64,000 nt of DNA from Poecilobothrus nobilitatus (lineage: Eukaryota; Arthropoda; Insecta; Diptera; Dolichopodidae), in assembly GCA_947095535.1 (NCBI GenBank), contig OX352774.1, forward strand, positions 115,261,996 to 115,325,995, read 5' to 3'. Positions 49,031-60,487 of the stretch are shown in pieces (position 1 is the stretch's first letter; each line of letters opens with the position of its first letter). Position numbers and translations under genes: made by a program. Under the pieces are notes generated by a model. It saw nothing but the letters and a program-made list of their open reading frames with translations, was not told the DNA's origin and did no database searches.

Positions 49031-50189
49031 AATAAATATAGAGAAAATACTTTTCTTTCCTTTAGCTCCCACACCCGATTTGCTTAAAATTTTACATAAC
49101 GGTATCCAGGGACTTCACCTATATTTCGTAGAATATGACTTTGATCGGCAAGGTCATTTAAAGATTAAATTGATTATTTTGAATTAATATTTTGTAATAT
49201 TTTACTTAAATTGTTATATTTTTCCATTTATTTATATGTTTAAATTCTAATAAATTTATGAAATATATAAATAATATAATTCGATATAAGTTTAAACTAA
49301 AGAAATGTGTGTGTGCATGGGCTTAAAGATACCATTTAATACAATAAGTTTTTTAAAAGTAAAATTCTTCTATGCAAATTAATTTAATACCTATATTACT
49401 TTAATTCAAAATATTTATTTTTTTTTGTTTAGAAAGATGTCAAAAAATTTAGAATAATGCCAATATAAGCATATCAGCTATTCTTCCATAAAAGACTTAT
49501 AATAAAATGTGCCGTCATGGATTTATTCAGTGTTAAAGATATAGGTAATGTTTTATTTAGAAATTTGCTTTCTTTTTTTCCCGAATATTTTGGATAAGAT
49601 ATGGGGGCCAATTTTATGATATTATGAATATGAATGTGTACTAACATCCATGCCAGCATATTTTAATTCATTTTCTGAATTATTTATTCTTTTGATAAAG
49701 AAAATAAAATATAGGATATTGTTTTGGTTTATTCCCCATAATTCTTAAGCATTAACAAGCTTATGTTGTTTTTTTTTAAGAGGACGCATGCAAGATTAAG
49801 CATGCAACACAAAAAAAACAAATTTTATATTTTTATTATACTCCTTCTTTTTCTTCACCTAGTTTGAATCAAAGTTTGGTGGCAGAGCATAGGATATAAA
49901 ATAAAAAGTACGACATTAGTTATGATGCACTTGAGTATAGGTTACATGTGTACTTATAATATAATAATAGAATTGTACATTTTTGGTTCCATTTATTAAT
50001 TTATTTAAATGATGTTGCTGATGATTAGCTGATAAAGAATTGCAAGAACGATTAATGATGACGGATTTTATTTTATCACAACATCCGTCGTAAACTACCA
50101 TAAATACCATAGCAACATAAATCTTAGTTTTTTCTTTAAACTAGAATTTAAAGTATTGATAATAGTAACGTGTAGTGTTTTACGAAGAA
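49031..50189. other. AT-rich DNA between LINE remnants
   Basis: No protein motif is recognised. The segment 49040-49160 is less homopolymeric and could be further LINE debris. Confidence 0.4.
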
Positions 50190-50255
50190 GGATCTCCAAT
50201 CGATTTCATCACCATTTCGTAAGCAAAAATTTATATAAAAATGGCAGCACTATAA
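50190..50255 (+). repeat. Dispersed repeat fragment shared with 6288-6350
   Basis: 'ctccaatcgatttcatcacc' and 'aaaaatggcagca' match the other copy. It lies just upstream of the LINE remnant that follows. Confidence 0.4.
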
Positions 50256-50289
50256 CATTACACACAATACTGAAGATACATATCTTTAT

Positions 50290-51345
50290 ATATATACGCC
50301 TAGTTAAACTCATACGTCTAGTTAAATGTACAATGAGAAAAGTAAGAAACCAGGTAAAGATTCAAAAGGATCTATCTAAAGAATTCAAAACAAGAAATGG
50401 TTTTCGGGAAGAAAACAGTCTTTCCTTCATACTATTTAATCTCGCTTTGGAAAATTTTATCAGAGACGCACAAGTTAATATAACGCCAACAATACTTTAT
50501 AAATCGGAATAAGTTTTTACGTATGATGACGACATTGATGTTGTAACAAAGTCGATTGCTGATATTAAAAGTAGTTTTATAAGTATCGAAAAAGCGGCAA
50601 AAAACATGGGTTTAGTTAGAATTTAAAATAAAACGAAAATAGTCATATCAACATCAAGTGAATCAAGAGCACATGCTCTAGGACAAAATTTAATAAAGAG
50701 AGAGTACAATTTTGAAATTGTCCAAAACTTTAAATTCCTGCGCACAAAACATAAATAGTGAAAACGTCAACGTCAGCAGTAAAATAAAGTAGAGAATACT
50801 AGCAGTAAGTAGATGATACTAAAGGTTGAATAAACCTCTAAAAAGCAACTATATCGACAGAACATCTAAAATACGAATATATCGTACACTTATAGTACAT
50901 ATATACCTAACGTATACCTGTGGAAACTGGATACTGTTCAAAGCAGACGTAAATAAATTAGCAGTATTTGAAAGAAAGGTATTAAGAGAAATATTTGGTG
51001 CAGTAAATGAAAACGGTATATGGCGAAAACTATACAAGAAACTATATAAGAACTCTACCAATTATATGGCCACCCGGATATTATAAAGACAATTATAATC
51101 GACTGATTACGATGGATAGGCGACGTCGAAAGAAATGCTAGTAATTATCCACCTAGATAGTTACTGTTTCGTAGGAGTGATTTAAAAAGAAAAAGAGGAT
51201 ATCCTAAATTAAGATGGATTGACGGCGTTGAAAGAGGCGCCTGTAGAATAAAAATAATCAACTGGAGAAATTCAGCAAGGGAAAGGTCTATATGAAACCG
51301 AAAACAGGCGAAGACCCTACCAGGGTTGTTTTGCCAATTATGATG
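50290..51345 (+). pseudogene. LINE endonuclease-reverse transcriptase remnant, palm to C-terminus
   Basis: The palm begins with 'MRKVRNQVKIQKDLSKEF' and 'GFREENSLSFILFNLALE', the place of G-x-R-Q-G-D-x-L-S. A stop follows at 50509-50511. Then comes 'TYDDDIDVVTKSIADIKSSF' at 50518-50577, the Y-A-D-D box with alanine changed to aspartate. 'IEKAAKNMGLV', 'YNFEIVQNFKFL', 'KLAVFERKVLREIFGAVNEN', 'RWIGDVERN', 'KRKRGYPKLRWIDGV' and 'NWRNSARERS' follow in order with several stops and shifts. The arrangement R-W-x-G-x-V-x-R...R-G-x-P-x-x-R-W-x-D is typical of a group of insect LINEs annotated as endonuclease-reverse transcriptase. An RTE-like clade is my guess. The endonuclease domain is missing. Confidence 0.8.
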
Positions 51346-51752
51346 ATATATACATATATTATACAACAATTATATGCATATAATACGATATTTTTATTAT
51401 TTTAATCTTTCATTATCTTTTGCATATCTAGTTTTCTGAATCTATTTTAATAAAATAACACCGATATTTTGGTAATTTTTTATTTTCGTGACAAAATGTT
51501 GTTAAGTATCTTCCAATAACTAAACTGTCAGCAATACCTAAAGTTTTTGAATTAATAATTTTTGATTCAATTTATTTTGACTGTTCCAGAATCATTTCCG
51601 ACAATCAACATTGCTTTGTAAAACATAAATCAATTATTACGTACATTGTAGAATCGACTTCCATTTTGTTCGCGACGAATTAGTAGTATTAATTTCACAT
51701 ATTTTATTAACAACTTATATCTGACTAAAATTAATTTTAAATTAAGATTTAA
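51346..51752. other. AT-rich spacer between two LINE remnants
   Basis: No coding content is recognised in this short gap. Confidence 0.4.
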
Positions 51753-52247
51753 ATGAATAACAAATTAAGATTTAAAGCTCATTATGAATGTATGATTCAC
51801 AAATCGAATTCATTGCTTGGTTTCGCTAAACGGTGTTGGTCAAAAGAATTTATAGATTCTTACACACTGAAATCCTTATGTCTTGTTAGACCTAATTTGA
51901 AATGCGGTAGTAGATATCGTCTTCTTTCTATCAAATTGGAATTTAATCTATACAAAAAAGATTTTACTCGTTTTGTCCTGCGAAGTCTTCTCTGGAATGA
52001 TCGTTTTATTTTAACTATTTATGAAAATAGATTAAACTTAATATATCTAAAACCTTTAAAACTGAGAACAGAGATAGCTGATTAATTTTTTTAATTGAAA
52101 TAATCAATGAAAAAATTATATCCCTACTATTTCATAAACAATTAATATTAAGTTTAATTCTTGTCTAAGATCTACAAATATGTTCATTTACTACATATCA
52201 CAAAAGAAACTATGGTGAAAAAGAACCAATTCATAGAATATTATTGA
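51753..52247 (+). pseudogene. LINE reverse transcriptase C-terminal part (Jockey-like), cut by hAT
   Basis: The first 110 codons read 'KLRFKAHYECMIHKSNSLLG', 'SKEFIDSYTLKSL', 'LVRPNLKCGS', 'FTRFVLRSLLWNDRF' and 'YENRLNLIYLKPLKLR'. These blocks align with the fragment at 47085 ('KLNF..HYDQLVSKANKMLG', 'AKEFSDIVVTKSL') but are clearly different in sequence, so the two are separate families or old lineages. After a stop, another frame gives 'IEIINEKIISLLFHKQ' and 'HKRNYGEKEPIHRI', again a standard C-terminal block. It runs straight to the target duplication of the hAT element at 52248. The hAT element therefore landed in the LINE. Confidence 0.8.
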
Positions 52248-52255
52248 TAAGGAAT
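52248..52255 (+). repeat. hAT target-site duplication, left
   Basis: TAAGGAAT, repeated exactly at 53410-53417. Eight bases is the hAT hallmark. Confidence 0.85.
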
Positions 52256-52269
52256 TAGAGTTTCTGGAC

Positions 52270-52360
52270 TCGACTCGACTCGGCTCGAACTCGTCGAGTA
52301 TTTGAGTAGTTACTCGGATTCGAGACTCGACTCTAATACTTGCCGAGTCCCGAGTCCAAA
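52270..52360. repeat. ACTCG/CGAGT subterminal array, left end of hAT
   Basis: The pentamer occurs repeatedly in both orientations: 'ggactcgactcgactcggc', 'tcgtcgagtatttgagtag', 'actcggattcgagactcgac', 'ccgagtcccgagtcc'. A matching set lies at 53329-53396. Confidence 0.75.
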
Positions 52361-52864
52361 TTTTTAAAATTAAACAAAAAAAACGTCAATCGATTTATTA
52401 AATTTCATTCTCGCTTGCGCCTATATTAATAATAATCATTCTACAAAGTTGGTTTGGCGACAAAATTCTTTGTACGAATTTCCAGAACAACGGCACTTTT
52501 ATTTTTCAACACTTTTATTTTTTCAAACAAAAAAACTATCAGAAGGCTTTAAAATTGAATTTTGAATGAAAATAAATATCAAATCTATTTCATACGTGGT
52601 AAGAGTGTAGTTAGTGTAGGTCAGTAAAAACAAAATTAATTTCACAAAATAATTCAATATTATTTTGCTTTTGTGTTGTGCCAATTATTATAATTGACGA
52701 ATCTGTTTTATGTATGAAAAAAAGGTAATTAACCAAGATCTAATAATAGTTGAAAATCAAAACGCTAAAACTTTGACAATGAAGGAAGAGCTTGAAATAA
52801 TTTTGAAAACGCAGCTGAGCCTCAACCTCCAAAAGGGTCCGCGATTTATATCAAACTAAAATAA

Positions 52865-53053
52865 GAATTTGTGCTTTTCAGAAATACTGGAAAACGAACT
52901 AGTAATCTTGATGATCTGTGCAGCGCACTTTCGTCTTTAAAACCAACTTCAACTTCTAATGAAAGAACGTTTTCAATTAGTGGCAACTTCTGCTCTAAAA
53001 TCAAATCAAGACTTGCTGACAAATCTCTCAATTCATTAGTTTTTTTGAAATAG
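52865..53053 (+). pseudogene. hAT transposase C-terminal dimerisation domain, fragment
   Basis: The frame opens after a stop at 52862-52864 and ends at a natural-looking stop at 53051-53053. It reads 'LCSALSSLKPTSTSNERTFS' then 'ISGNFCSKIKSRLADKSLNS' and 'LVFLK'. This matches the hAT C-terminal dimerisation signature 'P.TS..SER.FS..G.......R..L......L.FL'. The segment is uninterrupted, as if it were a last exon, and 'ttttcag' at 52875-52881 could be a splice acceptor. The zinc finger, the catalytic RNase H fold and the insertion domain are absent. It has no independent function. Confidence 0.85.
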
Positions 53054-53409
53054 TTTTACCTTGAACCAAAAAATAAAAAAAGTAATTAAAAAAAATTTAA
53101 TTAAATGATTACCTAAATTACGTTAATGTTCAAATAGTTATATTATGTATGTAATAGTTATATTATATAAACTTAATAAGTTTTGAAAATAAATGAATTA
53201 ATTAATAAATTTGAGTACATTTTCTTTTTAATTTCTTGACACGACCATTAAATCACAAATTTCAGTTGAATTGAAAATCATATAATATTATTTTATCAGA
53301 TTCTTGTAATATTTTTTGTTAAAGACAATGGACTCGGACTCGAAGAATTTTTTTAAATTTTGAACTCGGACTCGCCGAGTCTTAAAAACCCGAGTTTTCA
53401 AGAACCCTA

Positions 53410-53417
53410 TAAGGAAT
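53410..53417 (+). repeat. hAT target-site duplication, right
   Basis: TAAGGAAT, identical to 52248-52255. Confidence 0.85.
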
Positions 53418-53649
53418 AAATTGAATTGCACATTAAGTGTGGTTCGTACTTCAAAACTAAAAGGCTCTTGAGTAGTCATATAATGTTGAATTGCCTAGAC
53501 AACTTTCAGTTTAAAGCAGATTAGTCGTATACTTAATGAAATTCTATGGAAATGTGTGAGGTATAAACACTAATCAAAAGAATTTTCGTAAAATTTGTTG
53601 TAATAATGAAGTTTATGAAACATAAATTTTTAAAAATTAAATTAGTCTA
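53418..53649. other. Sequence downstream of hAT, possible LINE remainder
   Basis: If the hAT element and one duplication are removed, the LINE frame ending in 'EPIHRI' stays open for about 20 more codons. I recognise no firm motif in them, so its LINE origin is only possible. Confidence 0.35.
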
Positions 53650-53731
53650 CCATGGTTTTACCATGGTTTTTTTAAATAAATTAACTTATTATTTAGCCAT
53701 GGTTTTTTAAATAAATTAACTTATTTATGGA
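53650..53731 (+). repeat. 36-bp tandem duplication with partial third unit
   Basis: 'accatggttttttta' followed by 'aataaattaacttatt' starts at about 53661 and again at 53697. An initial 'accatggttt' lies at 53649. Confidence 0.75.
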
Positions 53732-54664
53732 AGCTTGTAATATTTTGTTTGCTCTTTAAAATAAAAAATTCCCGTAGCGTTTGCAGTAAATGTCTCGGGT
53801 TTTCAGCTAAAATTAAATTTTTTAATGTTTTCCAATGTCTAAAAATTTTTCTATATCTATTCTAACACTATTCATTCCAAAATTATAATTTTTGTTGCCA
53901 TTTTTTATTTATTTTAAGATTTTTTTTTTAAATATCATGGTCTTTGCTTTGCTTTTGAAAAAATTCATAATATTAGCAAATTTTTGTTGTTTACTTTTAA
54001 TAGTTTTTTTTATTATGTGTGTTGTTGTTATGTTTTCGCAATTTAAAATTCCACAATTGCATGACACTTGAAATGTGTTTAGAATTTTCTTTTTTGTTTT
54101 TATTCTTATAGAAAGAAGGAAACGCATTAATCATTTAAATATAATATGAAAATTATACACAATTACATAAACATAATTATAAATTGAAAAAAAATCATAC
54201 AGTATAAGTATAATTATTTATATAATGTTCTATAATATATATACATCTATAGTATTAGTATATATACATATATATATGATACATACATAATGTCATAACA
54301 ATTCAGTTTTACCAAATGGTCAAAAGTTGTTGTGAATTTTTTTTCTGCTAAAAATCTGAAATTTTCTATTCAAGATGTGACACCCTTATTGAAGTATTTA
54401 TATAAGTTAAAAAGAGAAGCAAATATAATTTTTATACATTTTTGAGACAAAAGAGTATTTATTTTATTGAAAGGTAATTGTTTCAATTTTAACTTAGAAA
54501 TTCTCAAGTCTTAAGTAATTATAAAAATAAAAGGAAAAAAAAAACCGGAAGATGGAAAAAACAAAGAACATTTCAATTTTCCAAATTTAAGTTCTAAGAA
54601 ACCATTCTAGAACCATTTTTGTTATAAAGTATTTTGATAATTACATAAATCCATAGTTCTAAAA
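53732..54664. other. AT-rich DNA, no gene recognised
   Basis: It includes a run of TATA/ATAC words near 54235-54290 that approach a degenerate microsatellite. No coding content is seen. Confidence 0.45.
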
Positions 54665-55902
54665 ATTTGCCATTATAGTATTCGGTATAAAAAATTACCA
54701 TTAAATTTGTGACATCCATCTTCAAGCAGACGAAATAAATTTAGAAAAATATATACATATTAATGATTGATTTTTTGTGGATTAAGCAATGTGGGTCAGC
54801 TCCTCCGCCAGTCAGTCAATCGGCTCGATAATACAAAAAATAATAGATCTAGGGTTATAAAACGTTTTTCATTTCATTTTTATGTAAATGTCAGTTTCAC
54901 TAATGAAATTAAATATTGTAAATTAAATTCAAAAAACGGGTTCGAATAGTTCCTTAAAATTACCCTTTTCTATGAGTATAAATCAATGTCTAATTATACT
55001 AGATATTCCTGATTAAGGCGTCAGTTATAGCTTTCATTGAAAACAAATGTTATCATTGAAAACATAAAAAAACCTTTCATTGAAAACTTACATTTTTTTC
55101 AGTAAAGGTGATTATGAACTGTCAGTAAAATTATCTGTCAAATGGCAAATGACAATAATGAAGAATAAAAATAAAAATAATTTAAATTGTTGTCAAGGTT
55201 ATTTCGATGTTTGGAAAATATATTATTTATTATTTTAATTTATTTTTTCATTATTGATAGAAAATGGAACTAATAAAGAATAAAAAAATATTAGATATTT
55301 TATTTAATAAACAAAATCATAAAAAAATAAAATTTAAGGTGTAAACTGATTGAAATACAAAATCATACTGAAATATGTTAAGAATTGCATTAGCACTTTT
55401 TTCAATGACAAACATATGTCACTGGAACAATTTTGTTTCATTACGCAAAGTTAGATACTGATCAGTTATTCAGGAAAATAATTACCAATTCGGAAAATCA
55501 TAAAATTGATTTTTGTTTAAATATTTAACTTAAAATTTAAAAATTCGTAGCTGAATTTATTCCTTAGAAATTATTTACTGGTGCCTAAACTAGAATTTTG
55601 TTAAAAGAAGTTAAGTTTTATGACAACAAATTGACAACGAAAAATTTGGTTAGTCAAACACAAAAGGTTCGAGTAGCTCCGAAATTTATATCCTTATAAC
55701 TTTGTCCTTAATAAAGGTATAAAACTGTACTTATATTTATGTACTTATGTACTTACTTTTACGTACTTATTATTATGTATTATTATATTGATCCTTTATT
55801 AAGTCAGATCTCTTAAATTTTTTAAGGTATACTTATTGCTTATAACATCCTCGGAGGGATATCCTAAAGTTGAGATAGTCAACTCTACACACTTTCTTGT
55901 TT
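54665..55902 (+). mobile_element. DINE-1-like Helentron, diverged (copy C)
   Basis: Near the 5' end 'cggtataaaaaattaccatt' and 'aaatttgtgacatcc' parallel copy A. 'gattaagcaatgtgggtcag' followed by 'ctcctccgccagtcagtc' corresponds to A's 'gattaagccatgtacgtcc' block, with the gtccg repeats decayed. Near the 3' end 'ggttcgagtagctccg' matches the core unit of copy A. The terminus has 'ggatatcc', a perfect hairpin AGTTGA-GATAG-TCAACT at 55868-55884, and 'actttcttgtttttt'. The middle (about 55000-55600) is unlike the other copies and may hold later insertions. Oldest-looking of the three. Confidence 0.6.
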
Positions 55903-56534
55903 TTTTCTACGTAAGAAGTTTACTAAAAGTATTCAAATCGTAACAAAAAAAATTGATTTTGAAATTTTAATAAATATTCTTATTTTTGACTTGACAATAA
56001 TTTGAGGTAAGTCCCGATAACCTAAAATGGTATGGCAGTAGTTAAAAGGTAGTTAGTTTTGTTAATTTCATTAACTTATATTTTATTTTTTAGTGTAATT
56101 GTTTTAAAATTATATATTGTCATCGGACTTACGGTAAACTTGAAAGTGTCATCTCGTTAAATCTAAATTTAAGTATTCCGTTAAATAATTAAAAATCAAT
56201 TAATCTTAAAAAAAAATCGTAGTGTTCGATAGAATTTTATATATGTAGCTTATGTCAAAAATTTTTGGCAGCGTTCAACATTTCCCAGTTGTTGGGCATA
56301 TATATAAAGTTAAACAAATGTTGTATTTCAAAATTTTGTTATGTCAGCGTAATTATTTGACGATTCTTTGAAATTCTATGTATTCTTTCAAAATAAATAT
56401 TTTAAATCCTTAATATATGCAAAATATTATAAAATATTGAATTGGATATTCGTAATGAAATCTTAAACAACCAGAACTTAAAGTTACATAAACTTTTATA
56501 CATAATAATGCTTGGATTTCTTTTACAAAGGAAC

Positions 56535-56715
56535 CTATTTTTTTCTATTCCAAATTACACCAGTATATATAGTTGAGAAAGAGTAGATGACAGAGGATTC
56601 GATTTTTTCTTACTACTTTCAAAAGTAAATGATAGCATTCTATTTACCAACTGCTCCCAACTATTCTCAAGTACTTTTTATGTGTAACAGGAATGCAAGC
56701 AATGTCTGAATTTTT
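56535..56715 (+). repeat. Unrecognised dispersed repeat, copy 2
   Basis: Counterpart of 15000-15145. Shared blocks are 'ttttctattccaaatta' with 'caccag', 'tgagaaagagtagatgacag', 'ctatttaccaactgctccc' and 'aggaatgcaagcaatgt'. Confidence 0.45.
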
Positions 56716-58494
56716 TTATTTACTTTAATGGTATATGATTGGTATATGACAAAGTCAAATGGAATACACTATCGGTTTATTTTATAATGCATTTCTTTGG
56801 TAATTATATTTTAGTATAATTACGATGTTTTTAAATTATTCATGTAGTTATAATAATTATTATCAAAAAAAAAAAAAAATGTTACTTAAATTGAATGTGA
56901 ATAAAATGTGATGCAAGAAAACGATCAAAATAATAATTTTCCTTTGTATGGAAAGTTTATTTTTGTGAAAAGAAAAAATTAACCAAATGTTTCAATTTTA
57001 TTTTTATGCAATTTTAAAACATCTTAAATGAATTTTAAAAACCTTTTTTTCCTTTTTTTTTTTGTTCAACTTTTTCATAAAAAGCCAAACTTTTGATATA
57101 AAATGTATTATATTTTAAATTTTGAGGAAACCTCTTGTAAAAGGACAATATAACTAGAACTGATGAATAAAAAATTAAAAAGAAACTTCAAATGTTAATG
57201 AATGAATTAAGGATATGAAAAACAATTAACAAATTTTAATAAAATAAAAAAGGAACAGGAGTGTAATTGTGTGTAATTGATTCTTTTAATAATAATATAT
57301 TGTATATTGTATTAAAGATTTTTTATATTCTTGTATACAATTAAATTTTTTTCGAATTTCAATCTGGTGCCAAATTGAGATTTAGAGATTTAAGAATAAG
57401 AACTCTTAAAAATTTAAAATTTCTTTTGTTACTTTGAAAAAAAATTTTTTTACTCTTAAAATTCACAATTTAAGAAATTTATATAATATAAACTTGCAAA
57501 TTTATTATAACTCTTTAATGGAACAGAACGTGATAAGGAATTAACTGCTGTCTGTGCTCTGGTGCTCTGATGTATATTTGACAGCATTAAAAATTTAAAA
57601 GTAACAGAAAAAAAAAAAAACTGTTTGCAAATATTTGTTCTTCAACGACTGTTCTCTTAAAAGTTTTCTTATTTTTCTCTTTCGAATGGAATTATTTCAG
57701 ATATACCTATTGATTACAAAATGAATACTGTATAGCGGTAGCCGTCTGTCTACTGATATCAAATTGGCGATTAGTAATTAAAACATGTTTTTTCATGAAT
57801 TTAGCTAAACAAATGTTTTTGATGCAATTTTGACATAATAATTTATATACATAATAAAAAAAATAACATATCGGTTATAAATAGCTTTAGATGAAAAACA
57901 TTATGCATTATGGCAGTAATGTACGTGAATAATTTTATATAGTTACATTTTCTAAATATTAATATTTTTTCCAAAATTTGAATACTATCTACTTTCTAGT
58001 TTTAATTGAAAAATGTTCTCTTCTTTCCACTCCTATGTGAATCATATATAGGGCAAATGATTTGTTATTTATGTTATTTTATGATGTTGAGTGATCAGAT
58101 TCATTAAGACATTTTTTTTAATTCGGATGGACTTTATAACGACAAATCGAAACTCAAATTCTTTATTTACAAAAATGTTTAATTTAGCCGGTAATTAGTT
58201 GATTGTAGCTATGTATTTTTTTTATAGAAGGCAGTGCTAGTGAATAATGACATTACTTTAATAAAGTAATAAAGAAGTGACTTTTACATAAAGGCATCCT
58301 TATCATTTGATGTTATTGGTTGATAATAAACCCTATTTTAACGTTTCTTATTATTCTAAAATTGTAATTATGATAAGATATAAATAGGATAATTTTTTTT
58401 TGAATGCTAATAAACATATTCAATCAGACTCTGCTATTATAACCAAAATGAATGAAGATCTACAACGTATATTACAGTTCGATGTATAGGAATG

Positions 58495-58578
58495 CTTAAT
58501 GGATAGGTAATTTGGTCCTTCTAACTTTTTCCTATCCATAGGTAACATAGGTAATCATTGGTCTTTCTAACATCTGTT
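58495..58578. repeat. Local direct and inverted repeat
   Basis: 'ggtaatttggtccttctaac' and 'ggtaatcattggtctttcta' are direct repeats about 46 bp apart. 'ggatagg' and 'cctatcc' between them form an inverted pair. Confidence 0.5.
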
Positions 58579-59421
58579 AATGTCGAGAACAATTCTTAAT
58601 GAATAAATCAAGTTGAAAAATGTGAGAAAACCTATTTTGGAATAATAAAAATATAGTTTTTTTTTTTGATAAATAAAAATAAGTTGATTAATTAAACAAT
58701 TCTGTCATCTGTCAAATCATTAAAATGAACAGGAATTCATAACTCTTTTAATAATATGTTGTAATTTATAAAAAATAAATTCTGGAAATTATTTTTATCA
58801 ATAAATTTATATTTATGGTTCCTTTCCTAACAGAAATTGTGAAAGATATGTTTACATAACCTAACTGTTAGAATGAGTGTAAAAAAATACATATATAAAT
58901 AATATAACCTTTATTTTATAAAATAAGAATAAACTAATTTTTTTTTTTTTTTGGAATCTGATATTTTTTTTTTTAGTTTTGCTTTCCTTTCTAAAAACTG
59001 TCTAATTATTATTTAGTACCAATATTTTAGACGGCGTTAAAGTAAATATGAAGGTTCAACATCAAAATATTTTTTTAAAGTGTCAAATTTCAAAATTTTT
59101 AATAAAATTTTGTGGGCCGAAATGAATGGTTTTTAACTTTAAACGAAATAATTTTTTTTCTTTGATTCTTTAATTTTTTTTTATACCGAGTTGGTTAGTT
59201 TCTATTTTTTTGACAATTACATATTGTCTGCATATAAATGGTAGAAAAAAAGATTTTAAAGAAATATTTAAAAAAAAATGACAAAATAAAGAAATTTAAT
59301 CTTTTAATGCTTACAAATTGTTACTTATTATTGCTAATGCTTACATGCTTGTCTATATTTATGCTATATTGCTTACTTTTATATTTGTGTAGATATTTAC
59401 AAAAATGCGTACATATTTTTT

Positions 59422-59499
59422 GTTATACCCTACACCTAAAGTATAGGGTATATTAACTTTGTTATACCCTACACTTAAAGTATAGGGTATATTAACTTT
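59422..59499 (+). repeat. 39-bp tandem duplication of the Helentron 5' terminus
   Basis: Units 59422-59460 and 59461-59499 differ at one clear position (cacCt versus cacTt). Each contains its own ATACCC...GGGTAT dyad. Confidence 0.85.
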
Positions 59500-59733
59500 G
59501 GTATGGAGTTTGTAACAACCAAAAGGAAGCGAGTTAGATATGGATATGTATATCATCACCTCCTGAGTCGATTTAACGATGTCCGACCGTCCGTCCGTTC
59601 GCATAAAAATTAGTAAAGCTATCTTGATGAAATGTATATAGTAGGTTACTAATTACGAAAGGAAGGTTAAGTTCGAATCTGGACAAAATCGGTCCATGGG
59701 TTCGGATTCTGGAAGCTACCGAATGATTCTGGA

Positions 59734-60325
59734 GCAAATGAGATTATCTCCAAAACTAACAAAGATAGAACATTTAAATTTTTTACAATGATGTACCTTC
59801 CCGTTTGATTTATGTCTCTGAAATTTAAGAGAATTTTGTCCATGGGTTTGGATTTTGGAAGCTTCCGAACGAGCCCCAGAGCAAATGAGATTATCTCCAA
59901 AACCAACAAAGATATAACCTTTAAATTTGGGAGAATGGTGTTCTTTCATGTTTGATTTAAGTCTTTGAAATTTGGGAGGATTTGGTTCATGGGTTCGGAT
60001 CTTGAGCAGAGTAAACGAGTATATCTCCACAACCAACAAAGATAGAACCTTTATTTTTAGTACAAGAGTGTTCTGTTATGTTTCCTTTTCTGTCAAATTG
60101 GAAACTGACATTTGAAAGAATTTGAACCATGGTTTGTATTTTGGAAACTTCCGGAGGAGTGCAAGAGCAAACGAGCATATCTCCAAAACCAACAAAAGTA
60201 GAATCTTTAAATTTAGTACAATGGTGAGATGTCCCTGAGATGGATTTTATGAATTGGAGTGGTACCTGCCACACGCCTGCCAAGGACTAACAAGCATATC
60301 TTCGAAATTAATAAAGATAGAAGCT
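59734..60325 (+). repeat. Minisatellite core of DINE-like copy B, five units
   Basis: The phrase 'gcaaatgagattatctcc' with 'aaaaccaacaaagatagaa' recurs at about 59734, 59881, 60011, 60167 and 60285, with spacings of roughly 118-156 bp. Units also share 'tacaatggtg' and 'atgggttcggat'. Later units are more diverged. Confidence 0.75.
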
Positions 60326-60487
60326 TAACATTTTTTACAAGGGTGTCAAGCATAGCCCAAGGATGCCTCTTTCACGTTCCTGAAATTCGAGTTGAATAAG
60401 ACAGAAAAGGGAAGAAGTTCAAGCAGCTGCCAAAAAACTTATAGATTTTTAATTTAATTCGTATTATTCAGGTGTAGGGTATTAATT

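Larger units (their letters stand above)
52256..53409 (+). mobile_element. hAT transposon, internally deleted, 1.15 kb
   Basis: The ends are TAGAGTTTCTGGA and, in reverse complement, TAGGGTTCTTGAA, bounded by an exact 8-bp duplication TAAGGAAT. Both ends carry many copies of ACTCG/CGAGT within about 120 bp (52270-52360 and 53329-53396), like the subterminal transposase-binding motifs known from other hAT elements. Only the last coding segment of the transposase remains (52865-53053), so it cannot move by itself. The right boundary and the coding end agree on the plus orientation. Movement by a related transposase elsewhere would be possible in principle. Confidence 0.85.
55903..59421. other. 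AT-rich DNA with one dispersed repeat copy
   Basis: No gene is recognised. It holds the repeat at 56535-56715 and a small direct/inverted arrangement at 58495-58575. Confidence 0.45.

Noticed and set aside
59359..60283. Overlapping minus-strand open frames sharing similar peptides
   Set aside because: They are reverse readings of the Helentron copy B 5' region and its tandem core. The shared peptides come from the DNA repeats.
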